In this document: in pieces, positions 54,109 to 62,573 of the stretch | How the letters are laid out: each line of letters begins with the position of its first letter | How positions within the stretch are numbered: position 1 is the stretch's first letter | From: Arhodomonas aquaeolei DSM 8974 | GTDB taxonomy: Bacteria > Pseudomonadota > Gammaproteobacteria > Nitrococcales > Nitrococcaceae | NCBI RefSeq assembly: GCF_000374645.1 | Contig: NZ_KB894804.1 | Coordinates: forward strand, 124,001 to 188,000 | Length of the DNA: 64,000 nt | Direction of reading: 5' to 3' | Made by a program: the position numbers and the translations under genes | Notes under the pieces: model-generated | Told to the model about the DNA's origin: nothing | What the model saw: the letters and a program-made list of their open reading frames with translations, nothing else | Databases searched by the model: none

Positions 54109-54750
54109 GTGGCGGACACCGCCCCGCTGGTGCCGGCCGGTCCGGCGCGTGCCGAGACCTTGGTGCGCAAGAGCCGGTTCATCGCTCACGCCGAACGCGC
54201 GGAGACGCGCGGGGAGGCGTTCGCCGTGGTCGATCGGCTGACCGCGGAGTTCCCGGACGCGCGCCATCACTGCTGGGCCTACCTCGTCGGAGACCCCGAG
54301 GGGGCCGCCTCCGCGGCGGTGAGCGATGCCGGTGAGCCTTCGGGTACCGCCGGCCGGCCCATCCTCGGTGTGATCCAGCACAAGGGCATCGCCGACGTGG
54401 TGGTGGTCGTCGTGCGCTATTTCGGCGGTATCAAGCTGGGGGCCGGCGGCCTTACCCGGGCCTACGCGGGTGCCACGGAACAGGTGCTATCGGCGCTCGA
54501 GCTCACGCGTCACCGGCCGTGCTCCCGGGTCCGCCTGCATATGGGCTTCGCGGTCGAGCAGCCGCTGCGCCACTGGGCCTCCGGTCACGACGCATGGCCG
54601 TGCTCGGTCGACTACGGCGAGGGGGTGGTCATGGAGCTGGTGCTGCCGGACGACGAGCTGGAGGCGCTGTCGGCGTTCTGCGGCGCGCAGGGCGTCCGTA
54701 TGGAGGCGCCCTCCGCCGCCCCGGGGACGGGCGGCGAGGGGCGCGGTTGA
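54109..54750 (+). CDS. IMPACT/YigZ-family protein
   Basis: The 213-residue protein has KSRFIAHAERAETRGEAFAV, DARHHCWAYLVGD, DAGEPSGTAGRPILGVIQHK and VVRYFGGIKLGAGGLTRAYA, the standard UPF0029/YigZ signature. These proteins are linked to translation and ribosome rescue in some systems but the bacterial role is uncertain. GTG at 54109 is chosen because GGAGGAG lies 6 bases upstream; the frame upstream from 54073 is unlikely. Confidence 0.92.
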   Translation: MADTAPLVPAGPARAETLVRKSRFIAHAERAETRGEAFAVVDRLTAEFPDARHHCWAYLVGDPEGAASAAVSDAGEPSGTAGRPILGVIQHKGIADVVVVVVRYFGGIKLGAGGLTRAYAGATEQVLSALELTRHRPCSRVRLHMGFAVEQPLRHWASGHDAWPCSVDYGEGVVMELVLPDDELEALSAFCGAQGVRMEAPSAAPGTGGEGRG

Positions 54751-54763
54751 TGGCGGGTGGAGC

Positions 54764-55387
54764 TCACCCGCCGGCCTCGTCACCCCAGATGGCTTCCAGC
54801 CGCTGGTCGCGTCCGCAGCGCAGGCGATAGTACTTGTAGCGGATCGGATTCTTCCGGTAGTAGTCCTGGTGATAGTCCTCCGCCGGATAGAACGCCGAGG
54901 CGTCGACCACCGGTGTGACGATGCGGTGATCGAAGCGCTGCGCCAGCCGCTCCTTGCTCTGCTCGGCGAGACGGCGCTGCTCGTCGTTGTGCACGAAGAT
55001 CGCCGTGCGATAGGAACGGCCGCGGTCGCAGAACTGTCCGCCGGGGTCGAAGGGGTCGACGTTGCGCCAGTACACCTCGAGCAGCCGCTCGTAGCTGATC
55101 TTCGCCGGGTCGTAGACCACGCGTTCCGCCTCGTAGTGACCCGTGCCGCCGCTGCCGACCTGGCGGTAGGTGGGTCGCTCGACGTGGCCGCCGGTATAGC
55201 CGGAGATCGTCTCACGCACGCCGTCGAGCTTGTCGAACGGCGGCTCCATGCACCAGAAGCAGCCGCCGGCGAAGGTCGCCACCGCGAGTCCCTCCGGTGG
55301 CGGGCCGGCCGCGGGCTTGCCCATGCCGGCGGCGCCTGCGGCGGTGGTGACGGCGGCAAGGAGGATTACGGCCAGCCGGCGCATCAT
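54764..55387 (-). CDS. msrA: Exported peptide methionine sulfoxide reductase A
   Basis: The 207-residue protein has a Sec signal (RRLAVILLAAVTTAAGAAG) and the MsrA active site FAGGCFWCMEPPFDKL (Cys43), with YTGGHVERPTYRQVGSGGTG following. MsrA reduces the S-epimer of methionine sulfoxide. Most MsrAs are cytosolic, so periplasmic export fits protection of envelope proteins. The ATG overlaps the upstream msrB stop (55384-55387). The pair forms an operon. Confidence 0.93.
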   Translation of the reverse strand: MMRRLAVILLAAVTTAAGAAGMGKPAAGPPPEGLAVATFAGGCFWCMEPPFDKLDGVRETISGYTGGHVERPTYRQVGSGGTGHYEAERVVYDPAKISYERLLEVYWRNVDPFDPGGQFCDRGRSYRTAIFVHNDEQRRLAEQSKERLAQRFDHRIVTPVVDASAFYPAEDYHQDYYRKNPIRYKYYRLRCGRDQRLEAIWGDEAGG

Positions 55388-55890
55388 GCCGGGGCCTCCC
55401 CGGCGGGGACGAAATCAAGCGCCACGCCGTTGAGGCAGTAGCGCAGCCCCGTGGGCTCCGGACCGTCCTCGAAGACGTGGCCGAGATGGCCGCCGCAGCG
55501 GCTGCAGTGCACCTCGGTGCGCACCATCACGAGCAGGCGGCGGTCCTCGCGGGTGCCGATCGCGCCGTCGATGGGGGCGTAGAAGCTCGGCCAGCCGGTG
55601 CCGCTGTCGAACTTGGTCTCCGAGCGGAACACGGGCTGGTCGCAGCCGGCACAGGTGTATACCCCGGCGCGCTTCTCGTGCAGGAGCTCGCTGCTGCCGG
55701 GTGCCTCGGTGTCCTCCTCGCGCAGGACCTCGTACTCGCGTGGGGTCAGCCGCTTGCGCCACTCCGCCTCGCTGAGCTCCAGGGGGAACTCGCCGGCGGC
55801 GCGGGCGCTCGGCAGCAGCCGCCACACCCCGGCGGGGATGATGGCCGCGGCCCCGAGGGCCGCGAGCAACTGGCGTCGTGTCATGGCCAT
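55384..55890 (-). CDS. msrB: Tat-exported peptide methionine sulfoxide reductase B
   Basis: The 168-residue protein has a Tat-like signal (MTRRQLLAALGAAAIIPAGV) followed by MsrB motifs: CAGCDQPVFRSETKFDSGTG, two CxxC zinc pairs (CAGC and CSRC), GHLGHVFEDGP and RYCLNGVAL with the catalytic Cys. It reduces the R-epimer of methionine sulfoxide. Together with the exported MsrA gene, overlapping by 4 bases, it would form a periplasmic repair system. ATG at 55890 is taken from the start of MAMTRRQ. Confidence 0.9.
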   Translation of the reverse strand: MAMTRRQLLAALGAAAIIPAGVWRLLPSARAAGEFPLELSEAEWRKRLTPREYEVLREEDTEAPGSSELLHEKRAGVYTCAGCDQPVFRSETKFDSGTGWPSFYAPIDGAIGTREDRRLLVMVRTEVHCSRCGGHLGHVFEDGPEPTGLRYCLNGVALDFVPAGEAPA

Positions 55891-56045
55891 GCCTTCTCTC
55901 CGCTGACCTTTACCGTTTCGACAGCCCCGTCCCCGGTATGTTCGCCGGGGGCGGGCGGCCATGGGAATGACCGTGTCAGTAAGGCTAGCGCGGGGGCTCC
56001 AGCATGTGCATACGGGGCTTTACGGACCCCGCCCGCCCTCGTTGT

Positions 56046-56798
56046 TCAGCGCGCCGGCGGGGCGTCCTCCTCCTCGCGCACCTGCGCGGCCATGCCGGCG
56101 AGGTCCGGGAAGAGGAAGTCGACCGAGGGCCGTTCCGGCACCTCTGCGGTGGCCCCCCAGCTGCCGCCACGGGACAGGCCCTGGCGATCGATCCAGCATC
56201 GGGCGAGGCCGGCGTGGCTGGCCGGGACGTGGTCGTGGAACAGGCTCTGGGCGGTGTGCAGGATCTGCTCCGGGGCGATGCCGTGGTCCTCCCGCAGCCG
56301 GTTGACCATGTACTCGAAATTGCCGGGGGTGGGCTTGTAGGCGCCCATGTCCTCGGCGGTGTAGATGGCGTCGAAGGTGACCCCGAGCTTGCGATTGGAG
56401 GCGGCGAAGCCTCCGTGGTCCACGTTGGAGAGGATCACCAGCCGGTACGAACGGGCGAGCGAGCGCAGGGCGTCGGCGCTGTCGGGGAAGGCGGGCCAGT
56501 GAGGCACGGACTCGCCGAACGCCCGGTCCAGGGCCTCGTCGCTGCGCAGCCCGAAGCGCTCGACGAAGCGCTCGTGGACACGCCGCAACAGCTCGGGGTA
56601 GCGCATCCCGGGGGTCTCGGCCTGCTGCGTGCTCTCGAACTCGGCGAAGGCGGCGAGGCCGGTTTCGCGGGTGATTTCCGTGCAGCCGTTGGCGTGGAGC
56701 ACCGGCTGCAGGGCGTCCCAGATCCCGCTCTCCCAGTCGATCAGCGTCCCGTAGCAGTCGAAGGTGAGCACGGAGAAGTCGGTCAGTCGACGGGTCAT
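56046..56798 (-). CDS. Haloacid dehalogenase type II (HAD superfamily)
   Basis: The 250-residue protein has the HAD nucleophile motif SVLTFDCYGTLIDWESGIWD and continues with LVILSNVDHGGFAASNRKLG, and FHDHVPASHAGLARCWIDR. It matches L-2-haloacid dehalogenase-type members, which hydrolyse 2-haloacids with inversion, but many homologues have other substrates. GAGGAG lies 9 bases before the chosen ATG (56798); an ATG at 56807 is too close to that RBS. Confidence 0.9.
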   Translation of the reverse strand: MTRRLTDFSVLTFDCYGTLIDWESGIWDALQPVLHANGCTEITRETGLAAFAEFESTQQAETPGMRYPELLRRVHERFVERFGLRSDEALDRAFGESVPHWPAFPDSADALRSLARSYRLVILSNVDHGGFAASNRKLGVTFDAIYTAEDMGAYKPTPGNFEYMVNRLREDHGIAPEQILHTAQSLFHDHVPASHAGLARCWIDRQGLSRGGSWGATAEVPERPSVDFLFPDLAGMAAQVREEEDAPPAR

Positions 56799-56897
56799 GG
56801 CTTGCATCTCCTCTGCGTCCTGAGGCCGCAGTCTGGAGCGTGGGGCGGAGGCCTGTCTTTGCCCGTTGCTGCCGCCGTTTGTGCCTGGGCTCCGCCT

Positions 56898-57668
56898 TTA
56901 TCGCCGGCCACCGTGGCGGCGGCGGTAAGCGGCCGGCGGCATGCCCGTCTCCCGGCGGAAGGCGCGGGTGAAGGTGCTCTGGTCCGCGTAGCCGGAGGCC
57001 AGGGCGATCTCCGCGAGCGGCCGGCGCGTCGTCTCCAGCAGCCAGCGTGCGTGGTGCAGGCGCTGCCGGGCGAGATAGCGGCCCGGCGAAGTCCCGAAAT
57101 GCGTATCGAACAGCGTGAACAGCCGGCTGGTTCCGACACCGGCCTCGCGGGCGATCGCCGCCACCGTGAGGGCCTCGCTGCAGTGGGATTCCATGAACCG
57201 GATGGCCCGCGCCAGCGGCCGTGGCAGGGCGGCGGGGACCGTGTCGAGGCCCCGGGCGAGGGTCTCGACGATCATCGATCCGGTGACCTCGGAGCGCACC
57301 CCGCCGAGACCGTCCGGGCCGATGCGCTCGGCCATGAAGCGGCACAGCCCGTGGAGGCTGGCGTCGAAGCGCACGAAGGGCTGTTCGGCGGCCGCCTGCC
57401 AGAATTCGCGGCCGTTGCCGGGGGAGGGCGGTGCGGTGATGTCGAGGATCAGGAACGCGTTGTCACCGCTGCCGGCGAAGCCGTGGGGCCGGCCGCGGGG
57501 GATAACGGCGGCACAGTCGCCGGTGACGTCGCCGCCCCGGCCGTCCACGTCCATTTCCAGTGTGCCCGCCAGCGGCAGCACGACCTGGTGATGGGGATGA
57601 GCGTGGTGGTGTGTCTCCCGCGCGTAGCGCCGCAGCGCCAGGTGTGCCGGTTCCGTGGGGACCGTCAT
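56898..57668 (-). CDS. AraC-family transcriptional regulator
   Basis: The 256-residue protein has an N-terminal cupin-like ligand domain (HHHAHPHHQVVLPLAGTLEM with many His) and a C-terminal AraC HTH pair (LTVAAIAREAGVGTSRLFTL and LAEIALASGYADQSTFTRAF). The His-rich stretch might bind metal. It follows an ABC ATPase gene by 39 bases on the same strand and could be co-transcribed, suggesting control of that transporter or of the downstream dehalogenase. Confidence 0.92.
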   Translation of the reverse strand: MTVPTEPAHLALRRYARETHHHAHPHHQVVLPLAGTLEMDVDGRGGDVTGDCAAVIPRGRPHGFAGSGDNAFLILDITAPPSPGNGREFWQAAAEQPFVRFDASLHGLCRFMAERIGPDGLGGVRSEVTGSMIVETLARGLDTVPAALPRPLARAIRFMESHCSEALTVAAIAREAGVGTSRLFTLFDTHFGTSPGRYLARQRLHHARWLLETTRRPLAEIALASGYADQSTFTRAFRRETGMPPAAYRRRHGGRR

Positions 57669-57707
57669 GACCGTGTCCTCCGGGCCGGCGTTCGCCGCCG
57701 GCCATGT

Positions 57708-58502
57708 TCAGCCGAGTACGAGTGCGTCGTCGTCGACCTCCTCGCCGCGGACCTTCTCGAACATGTGCAACAGGTCCTCGACCTTCATGCCGCGGCGCTC
57801 CTCCCCGCTGACGTCGAGCACCACCCGCCCCTCGTGGAGCATGACCGTACGGTCGCCGTGGTCCAGCGCCTGACGCATGGAGTGGGTGACCATCAGTGTA
57901 GTCAGCCCGGACTCTCCCACGAAGCGGTCCGTCAGGCCCATGACGAAGTTCGCGGTACGCGGGTCCAGCGCCGCAGTGTGCTCGTCGAGCAGGAGGATGC
58001 GCATGGGGTTCATGGTGGCCATCAGCAGGCTCACGGCCTGGCGCTGGCCGCCGGAGAGCAGGCCCATGCGGTCGCCGAGGCGGTCCTCGAGGCCGAGGTT
58101 GAGCTCCGCGATCCGCTCGCGGAAGGCGCGGTGGCGGCCGCCGTCGACCGCGCGGCGCAATCCGCGGCGGTGGCCGCGGGCGCAGGCAAGGGCCAGGTTC
58201 TCCTCGATGGTGAGGTCTTCGCAGGTGCCGGCCATGGGGTCCTGGAACACCCGGGCGACCAGCCCCGCCCGTGCCGATGTGCTGCGGCGGGTGACGTCGT
58301 CCTCGCCGATGAGCACGCGGCCGGTGTCCGTGCCGGTCTCGCCGGCGAGGACGTTGAGCATGGTGGACTTGCCCGCGCCGTTGGAGCCGATGACGGTGAC
58401 GAACTCGCCCGTGGGGATGTCCAGGTTCAGGCCCGTGAGCGCGTGGGTCTCGATGGCCGTACCGGGATTGAAGGTGACGTGGATGTCCTCGAGACGGATC
58501 AT
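57708..58502 (-). CDS. ABC transporter ATPase (ABC_sub_bind system)
   Basis: The 264-residue protein has Walker A GSNGAGKST, signature LSGGQRQ and Walker B ILLLDEHTAALDP (DEH variant common in this family). The gene starts at 58502 and overlaps the permease stop by one base (TGATG). It would energise import with the permease and the binding protein encoded upstream. Such systems can import amino acids or aromatic compounds; the cargo is not visible. Confidence 0.92.
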   Translation of the reverse strand: MIRLEDIHVTFNPGTAIETHALTGLNLDIPTGEFVTVIGSNGAGKSTMLNVLAGETGTDTGRVLIGEDDVTRRSTSARAGLVARVFQDPMAGTCEDLTIEENLALACARGHRRGLRRAVDGGRHRAFRERIAELNLGLEDRLGDRMGLLSGGQRQAVSLLMATMNPMRILLLDEHTAALDPRTANFVMGLTDRFVGESGLTTLMVTHSMRQALDHGDRTVMLHEGRVVLDVSGEERRGMKVEDLLHMFEKVRGEEVDDDALVLG

Positions 58503-59425
58503 CAGCCCTGTCCCCCCTTGTTGGCCGGAGTGGCCCGGGCCCGGCGCTGCATGGCGCGCTTGGTGCGCAGGCCCGGCAGCACCATGGCGACCACGACCAG
58601 CACCGCGGTGATGAGTTTGAGGTCCTGCGCCTGCAGGCCGATGAATTCGGCGTTGAGCGCGAAGGCCACGGCGAAGCGGTAGATGATCGAGCCGATCACC
58701 GCGCCGATGACCGCGCGCACGATCGTCTTCGGCGGTACCAGCGCCTCGCCCACGATCACCGCGGCCAGGCCGATCACGATGGTGCCGATGCCCATGGTGA
58801 TGTCCGCTGCGCCCTGGATCTGGGCGAACAGCGCGCCCGCGAGTGCCACCAGGGCATTGGACAGCGCGATGCCGAGCAGCGTCATCCGCCCGGTATGAAT
58901 GCCCTGCGCGGAGGCCATGCGCGGGTTGGCACCGGTGGCGCGCATGCCGAGTCCCATCTCCGAGCCCAGGAAGCGCGTGATCAGGTAACCGGTGACGAGG
59001 ACCACGACCAGGAGCACCGCGGGATTGAGCCAGTAGTAGGGGATGTCCAGGCCCTCGAATGCGGAGAAGACCGTGGGCTCGCCGAGCAGTGCGACATTGG
59101 GCCGGCCCATGATGCGCAGGTTCACCGTGTGCAGCGAGATCATCACCAGGATGCTCGCGAGCAGGTGGAGGATGCGCAGGCGCACGTTCAGCCAGGCGGT
59201 GACCAGCCCGGCGCCGGCCCCGGCGAAGAAGGCGGCCACGGTCGACAGCCAGGGGTTCACGCCGGCGAGGATCAGCGTTGCGGCGACGGCGGCGCCCAGC
59301 GGAAGGCTGCCGTCGACGGTAAGGTCGGGGAAGTTGAGTATCCGGAAGCTCAGGAAGACGCCGATGGCGACCAGGCCGAACAGCAGGCCGGTCTCTATGG
59401 CGCCGAGAATGGCGATCTGACTCAC
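58502..59425 (-). CDS. ABC transporter permease
   Basis: The 307-residue protein has about eight to nine membrane segments and ends with a basic tail (TKRAMQRRARATPANKG). It matches the LivH-like permeases of ABC_sub_bind systems. It sits between the binding-protein gene (139 bases upstream) and the ATPase gene, which overlaps it by 1 base. Hydrophobic start: SQIAILGAIETGLLFGLVAI. Confidence 0.9.
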   Translation of the reverse strand: MSQIAILGAIETGLLFGLVAIGVFLSFRILNFPDLTVDGSLPLGAAVAATLILAGVNPWLSTVAAFFAGAGAGLVTAWLNVRLRILHLLASILVMISLHTVNLRIMGRPNVALLGEPTVFSAFEGLDIPYYWLNPAVLLVVVLVTGYLITRFLGSEMGLGMRATGANPRMASAQGIHTGRMTLLGIALSNALVALAGALFAQIQGAADITMGIGTIVIGLAAVIVGEALVPPKTIVRAVIGAVIGSIIYRFAVAFALNAEFIGLQAQDLKLITAVLVVVAMVLPGLRTKRAMQRRARATPANKGGQG

Positions 59426-59563
59426 GTCGCTGCCCTTTGCGTCATAACCGAAGGTGCCGGTCCGGGCCGGCCACGCCTTGTGGGCGCGGCCGGAAAACGG
59501 CCGGTGGCCGGGCGCCGGCGTGGTGGCCGGCGCCGTTCGGACCCGGCCGCGGGCCCGCGCGTG

Positions 59564-60541
59564 TTATTCGACGATCTCGTCGGCGTCGTCGAGCACCGAC
59601 TGGTCGAACTCCAGCCCCATCTTGCGGGCCGCCGCCGGATTGAGATGGATCCGTGTCTTGTCGACGAACTCCACCGGGATATCCCCGGGGGCCTCGCCCT
59701 CGAGGATGCGGGCCACGATGGCACCGGTCTGGCGGCCGACGTCGTAGTAGTTGAACCCGATACCGGCGGCGGCGCCGCGGCTCACGATGGTGGTGTCGCC
59801 CGTGAAGATCGGGATGTCCGCCTCCATGCCCACCTTGGCCACCGACTCGAAGGCGCTGATCAGGGTGTTGTCGGTGCCGATGTACATGGCGTCCACGTCG
59901 CCGACCAGTGAGCGGGCGGCGCCGAGCACGTCCGCTGTTGACGGGGCGGCCGCGGTCTTGACCTCGATGCCGTACTCCGGCGCGGCCTTCTTGATCGCGT
60001 CGACAAGCACGACGGCGTTGGGCTCACCGGGATTGTAGGGAATGCCGAGGGTCTCGAGCTCCGGCATTACGCGCTTGATGAACGCCAGGTGCCTGGCTAC
60101 CGGCGTCATGTCGGAGACGCCGGTGACATTGCCGCCCGGATGGTCGAGATCGTTCACCAGCTTGGCGTTGACCGGGTCGGTCACCGCGGAGAAGACCACC
60201 GGGATCCGTCCGCGGGCGGCGGATACCGCGGCCTGTGCCGAGGGCGTGGCGATGGCGACGATCACGTCCGGGTCGTCGCCCACGTACTGCCGGGCGATCT
60301 GTCCGGCGATGCCGACATCGCCCTGGGCGGTCTGGAACGCCCAGTCGAGGTTGTCGTTCTGCTCGTAGCCGCGCTCGCGCAGCTCGTCCAGCGTGCCATC
60401 ACGCACGGCGTCCAGCGCCGGGTGCTCGACGATGGAGGTCACCCTGACGGTCGCCGGGGCCGCGGCCGCGGGGCCCGCGATCAGTGCCATGGACAGCGAG
60501 GCGGCCCCGAGCAGGCCGCGGACGAGGTTTTTGCCGATCAT
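59564..60541 (-). CDS. ABC transporter substrate-binding protein (PF04392 type)
   Basis: The 325-residue protein has a signal peptide (NLVRGLLGAASLSMALIAGP) and the ABC_sub_bind pattern VTSIVEHPALDAVRDGTLDE, VAIATPSAQAAVSAARG and SAVTDPVNAKLVNDLDHPGG. ATG at 60541 begins MIGKNLVRG. It is the first gene of a binding protein-permease-ATPase operon. Relatives include TrpX-type tryptophan or aromatic binders, but the ligand here is unproven. Confidence 0.92.
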   Translation of the reverse strand: MIGKNLVRGLLGAASLSMALIAGPAAAAPATVRVTSIVEHPALDAVRDGTLDELRERGYEQNDNLDWAFQTAQGDVGIAGQIARQYVGDDPDVIVAIATPSAQAAVSAARGRIPVVFSAVTDPVNAKLVNDLDHPGGNVTGVSDMTPVARHLAFIKRVMPELETLGIPYNPGEPNAVVLVDAIKKAAPEYGIEVKTAAAPSTADVLGAARSLVGDVDAMYIGTDNTLISAFESVAKVGMEADIPIFTGDTTIVSRGAAAGIGFNYYDVGRQTGAIVARILEGEAPGDIPVEFVDKTRIHLNPAAARKMGLEFDQSVLDDADEIVE

Positions 60542-60664
60542 TCCCTTTCCCCCTGGCTGGTGTTGCCGGCGCCGACGTGTCCCGGCGAAGGCGTCGTGCG
60601 CGGCGCCGTAAGCCGCCAATTCTGCCGCAAAGGCCGACGCGGGCAAATACCGCCGGCCGTAACG

Positions 60665-60693
60665 AAAAGAGCCCGGGGCGCCGCCCCGGGCTC
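60665..60693 (-). terminator. Rho-independent terminator of dctP
   Basis: GAGCCCGGGGC (60669-60679) pairs with 60683-60693 around a 3-base loop. On the minus strand the stem is followed by TTTTCGTT (60668 downward), just beyond the dctP stop. This is the clearest intrinsic terminator in the window. Confidence 0.75.
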
Positions 60694-60726
60694 GATCGGG
60701 TCTCGAGGTTTCCCGCTTCGGGAAGC

Positions 60727-61746
60727 CTACTTCTTCTCGGCCTCGTCGAACAGCTTGGTTACCAGATCCAGCAGCTCCTGGCCACTGTCGCCGACCTCGT
60801 CGACGAAGACCTGGCGCACCGGCTTGGCGAGCTCGCGGAACTGGTTCCGCTCCTCGTCGGAGAGCCGGATGATCTCGATGTCGCTGTTGGACTTGATGAT
60901 ATCCAGGCGCTTGCTGTTGAGCTCCTGCTGCTTGTCGTGGATATAGCGCACGAGCTCGTCGGTGGCCTCCTTGATGAGCTGCTTACGCTCGTCGGACAGG
61001 CCGCTGTACCAGTCCTGGTTCGCCATCGCGGTGGCCACGAACTGCGCCTGGTTGGCGAAGATCATGTAGTCCTGAACCTCGTAGAAGTTCATCTCCTCGT
61101 GGGCGAAGACCGGCTGGATGTTGCCCTCGGCCTGGCCCTGCTGGAGGGCGCTGTAGAGCTCGCCGTACTCGATGGTCGTCGGCGACGCCCCATAGGCGCG
61201 GTAGGTCTCGAGCAGCAGGCGGTTGTCCATCACGCGGATGGCGAGACCTTCCATGTCGTCAGGGGTGTGGATCGGCTTGTTCGCCGTCCAGACCTGGAAG
61301 CCCTCGGGCACGATCGCGATCGGGTGCAGGCCGCGATCCTGGAACGCGTTCTGCCACGGGTCACTCTCCAGGAACTCGGGGGAGTTGAGGACCTTGGTGG
61401 TCATCCACTCGTCCTGGGGCAGGATGAAGTTCAGGCTGAACAGCTGGCTCTCGGGCACCGTCCCGCCGAGGAAGCCGGAGCCGAACGCGAGCTGGATGGC
61501 GCCGCTCTGGACGGCATCGTAGATGTCGGTGAGCCCGCCCAGCTCGCCGTAGGGATAGAGCTCGACGGTGACGTCGCCGTCGGTCTTCTCCTCGATGATG
61601 TTCTTGAACTCGGCCGCGTACTCGTACTGAACGCTGCCCTCGATCTCTTCGAGACCGAAGCGCCAGGTCTCCGCACTGCTCGCTGTTGCCGCGAACGCCA
61701 GGCCCAGGCCGAGCGCCGCGATGGAGATGGACTTGTACAGCCGCAT
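60727..61746 (-). CDS. dctP: TRAP transporter periplasmic solute-binding protein (DctP family)
   Basis: The 339-residue protein has a signal peptide (LYKSISIAALGLGLAFAATA) and the DctP fold: TWRFGLEEIEGSVQYEYAAE, ELYPYGELGGLTDIYDAVQS and AIRVMDNRLLLETYRAYGAS with the ligand Arg. It captures an organic acid in the periplasm for the DctQM pair encoded divergently. ATG at 61746 has AGGAGG upstream. A terminator follows. Ligand unknown; many DctPs bind sugar acids, so overlap with the apionate island is conceivable but unsupported. Confidence 0.92.
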   Translation of the reverse strand: MRLYKSISIAALGLGLAFAATASSAETWRFGLEEIEGSVQYEYAAEFKNIIEEKTDGDVTVELYPYGELGGLTDIYDAVQSGAIQLAFGSGFLGGTVPESQLFSLNFILPQDEWMTTKVLNSPEFLESDPWQNAFQDRGLHPIAIVPEGFQVWTANKPIHTPDDMEGLAIRVMDNRLLLETYRAYGASPTTIEYGELYSALQQGQAEGNIQPVFAHEEMNFYEVQDYMIFANQAQFVATAMANQDWYSGLSDERKQLIKEATDELVRYIHDKQQELNSKRLDIIKSNSDIEIIRLSDEERNQFRELAKPVRQVFVDEVGDSGQELLDLVTKLFDEAEKK

Positions 61747-61860
61747 GGGTAAGGACCTCCTTTCTGATTGGCTGTTCTCGTTCGTGTCGAGGCTCCCCGG
61801 TAACAGTAACACAGGGTTTTCGGCCGTCCAGCGAGTAGGCAAACCCGGATTCTTGGTTTA

Positions 61861-61881
61861 TGGTCAATTAAGGTTTGACCA
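61861..61881. promoter_or_regulatory. TGGTCAA-N7-TTGACCA palindrome (GntR-like operator)
   Basis: Perfect 7-bp arms lie 21 bases before dctQ and 114 bases before the divergent dctP start. FadR-type GntR regulators often bind TGGTCN...GACCA-like dyads. No GntR gene is adjacent. Confidence 0.55.
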
Positions 61882-61902
61882 GCCGCGGCGGGGGAATTCG
61901 CT

Positions 61903-62535
61903 ATGACGCAATCCGGTGATGGTGCGGCGGGACCGCGCAGTCACAACGTCTTTCTCAGAGGGTTGGCGACGCTGGACCGCTGGCTCGGCAACATAGAAAG
62001 GCTGATAGTCGGCGGCGGTATCCTGGTCATGGCCATCGTCATGAGCGGGCATGTCCTCGGAAGACTGATCTTCGGCGAAGGCATCCCCGGCACCAGCGAG
62101 ATCACCGAGCTCCTGATCATCCTCATCACCTTCATCGGCGTCAGCTACGCCGCCCGCTCCGCCCGCCACATCAGCATGTCCGCCCTCTACGATCAGCTCG
62201 GCGGCACCGCCCGCAAGGGGCTGCTCGTGCTGATCTGTCTCGGCACGGCCGCGCTGATGTTCTACCTGGCCTTCGAGTCCGCCGACTACACCCTGGCGAT
62301 CTACGAGCGGGGGCGCACCAGCTCGGCGCTGACCATCCCGCTGTGGATCGTCTACCTCGCCGCGCCCATTGGCTTCACCCTCGCCGGCGTGCAGTACGTG
62401 CTCACCGCCGTGCGCAATCTCGCCAGCCACGAGCTGTATCGCTCCTTCACCGAGAAGGAGGAGTACGCCGAGGTTCCCGTCGAGGAGGAGGGTGCCGCGG
62501 CCGGCACCACGACGAATCAGAATAACGGCGCCTGA
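61903..62535 (+). CDS. dctQ: TRAP transporter small permease (DctQ)
   Basis: The 210-residue protein has four membrane segments, the typical DctQ topology: a first helix around IERLIVGGGILVMAIVMSGH, ITELLIILITFIGVSYAARS and two further helices. The C-terminal tail is charged and Gly/Thr-rich. It partners the large permease encoded 38 bases downstream. Confidence 0.92.
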   Translation: MTQSGDGAAGPRSHNVFLRGLATLDRWLGNIERLIVGGGILVMAIVMSGHVLGRLIFGEGIPGTSEITELLIILITFIGVSYAARSARHISMSALYDQLGGTARKGLLVLICLGTAALMFYLAFESADYTLAIYERGRTSSALTIPLWIVYLAAPIGFTLAGVQYVLTAVRNLASHELYRSFTEKEEYAEVPVEEEGAAAGTTTNQNNGA

Positions 62536-62573
62536 GCGGGCGCATAGGCTAGAGAGCAAGGGGAGCGCGCCGG

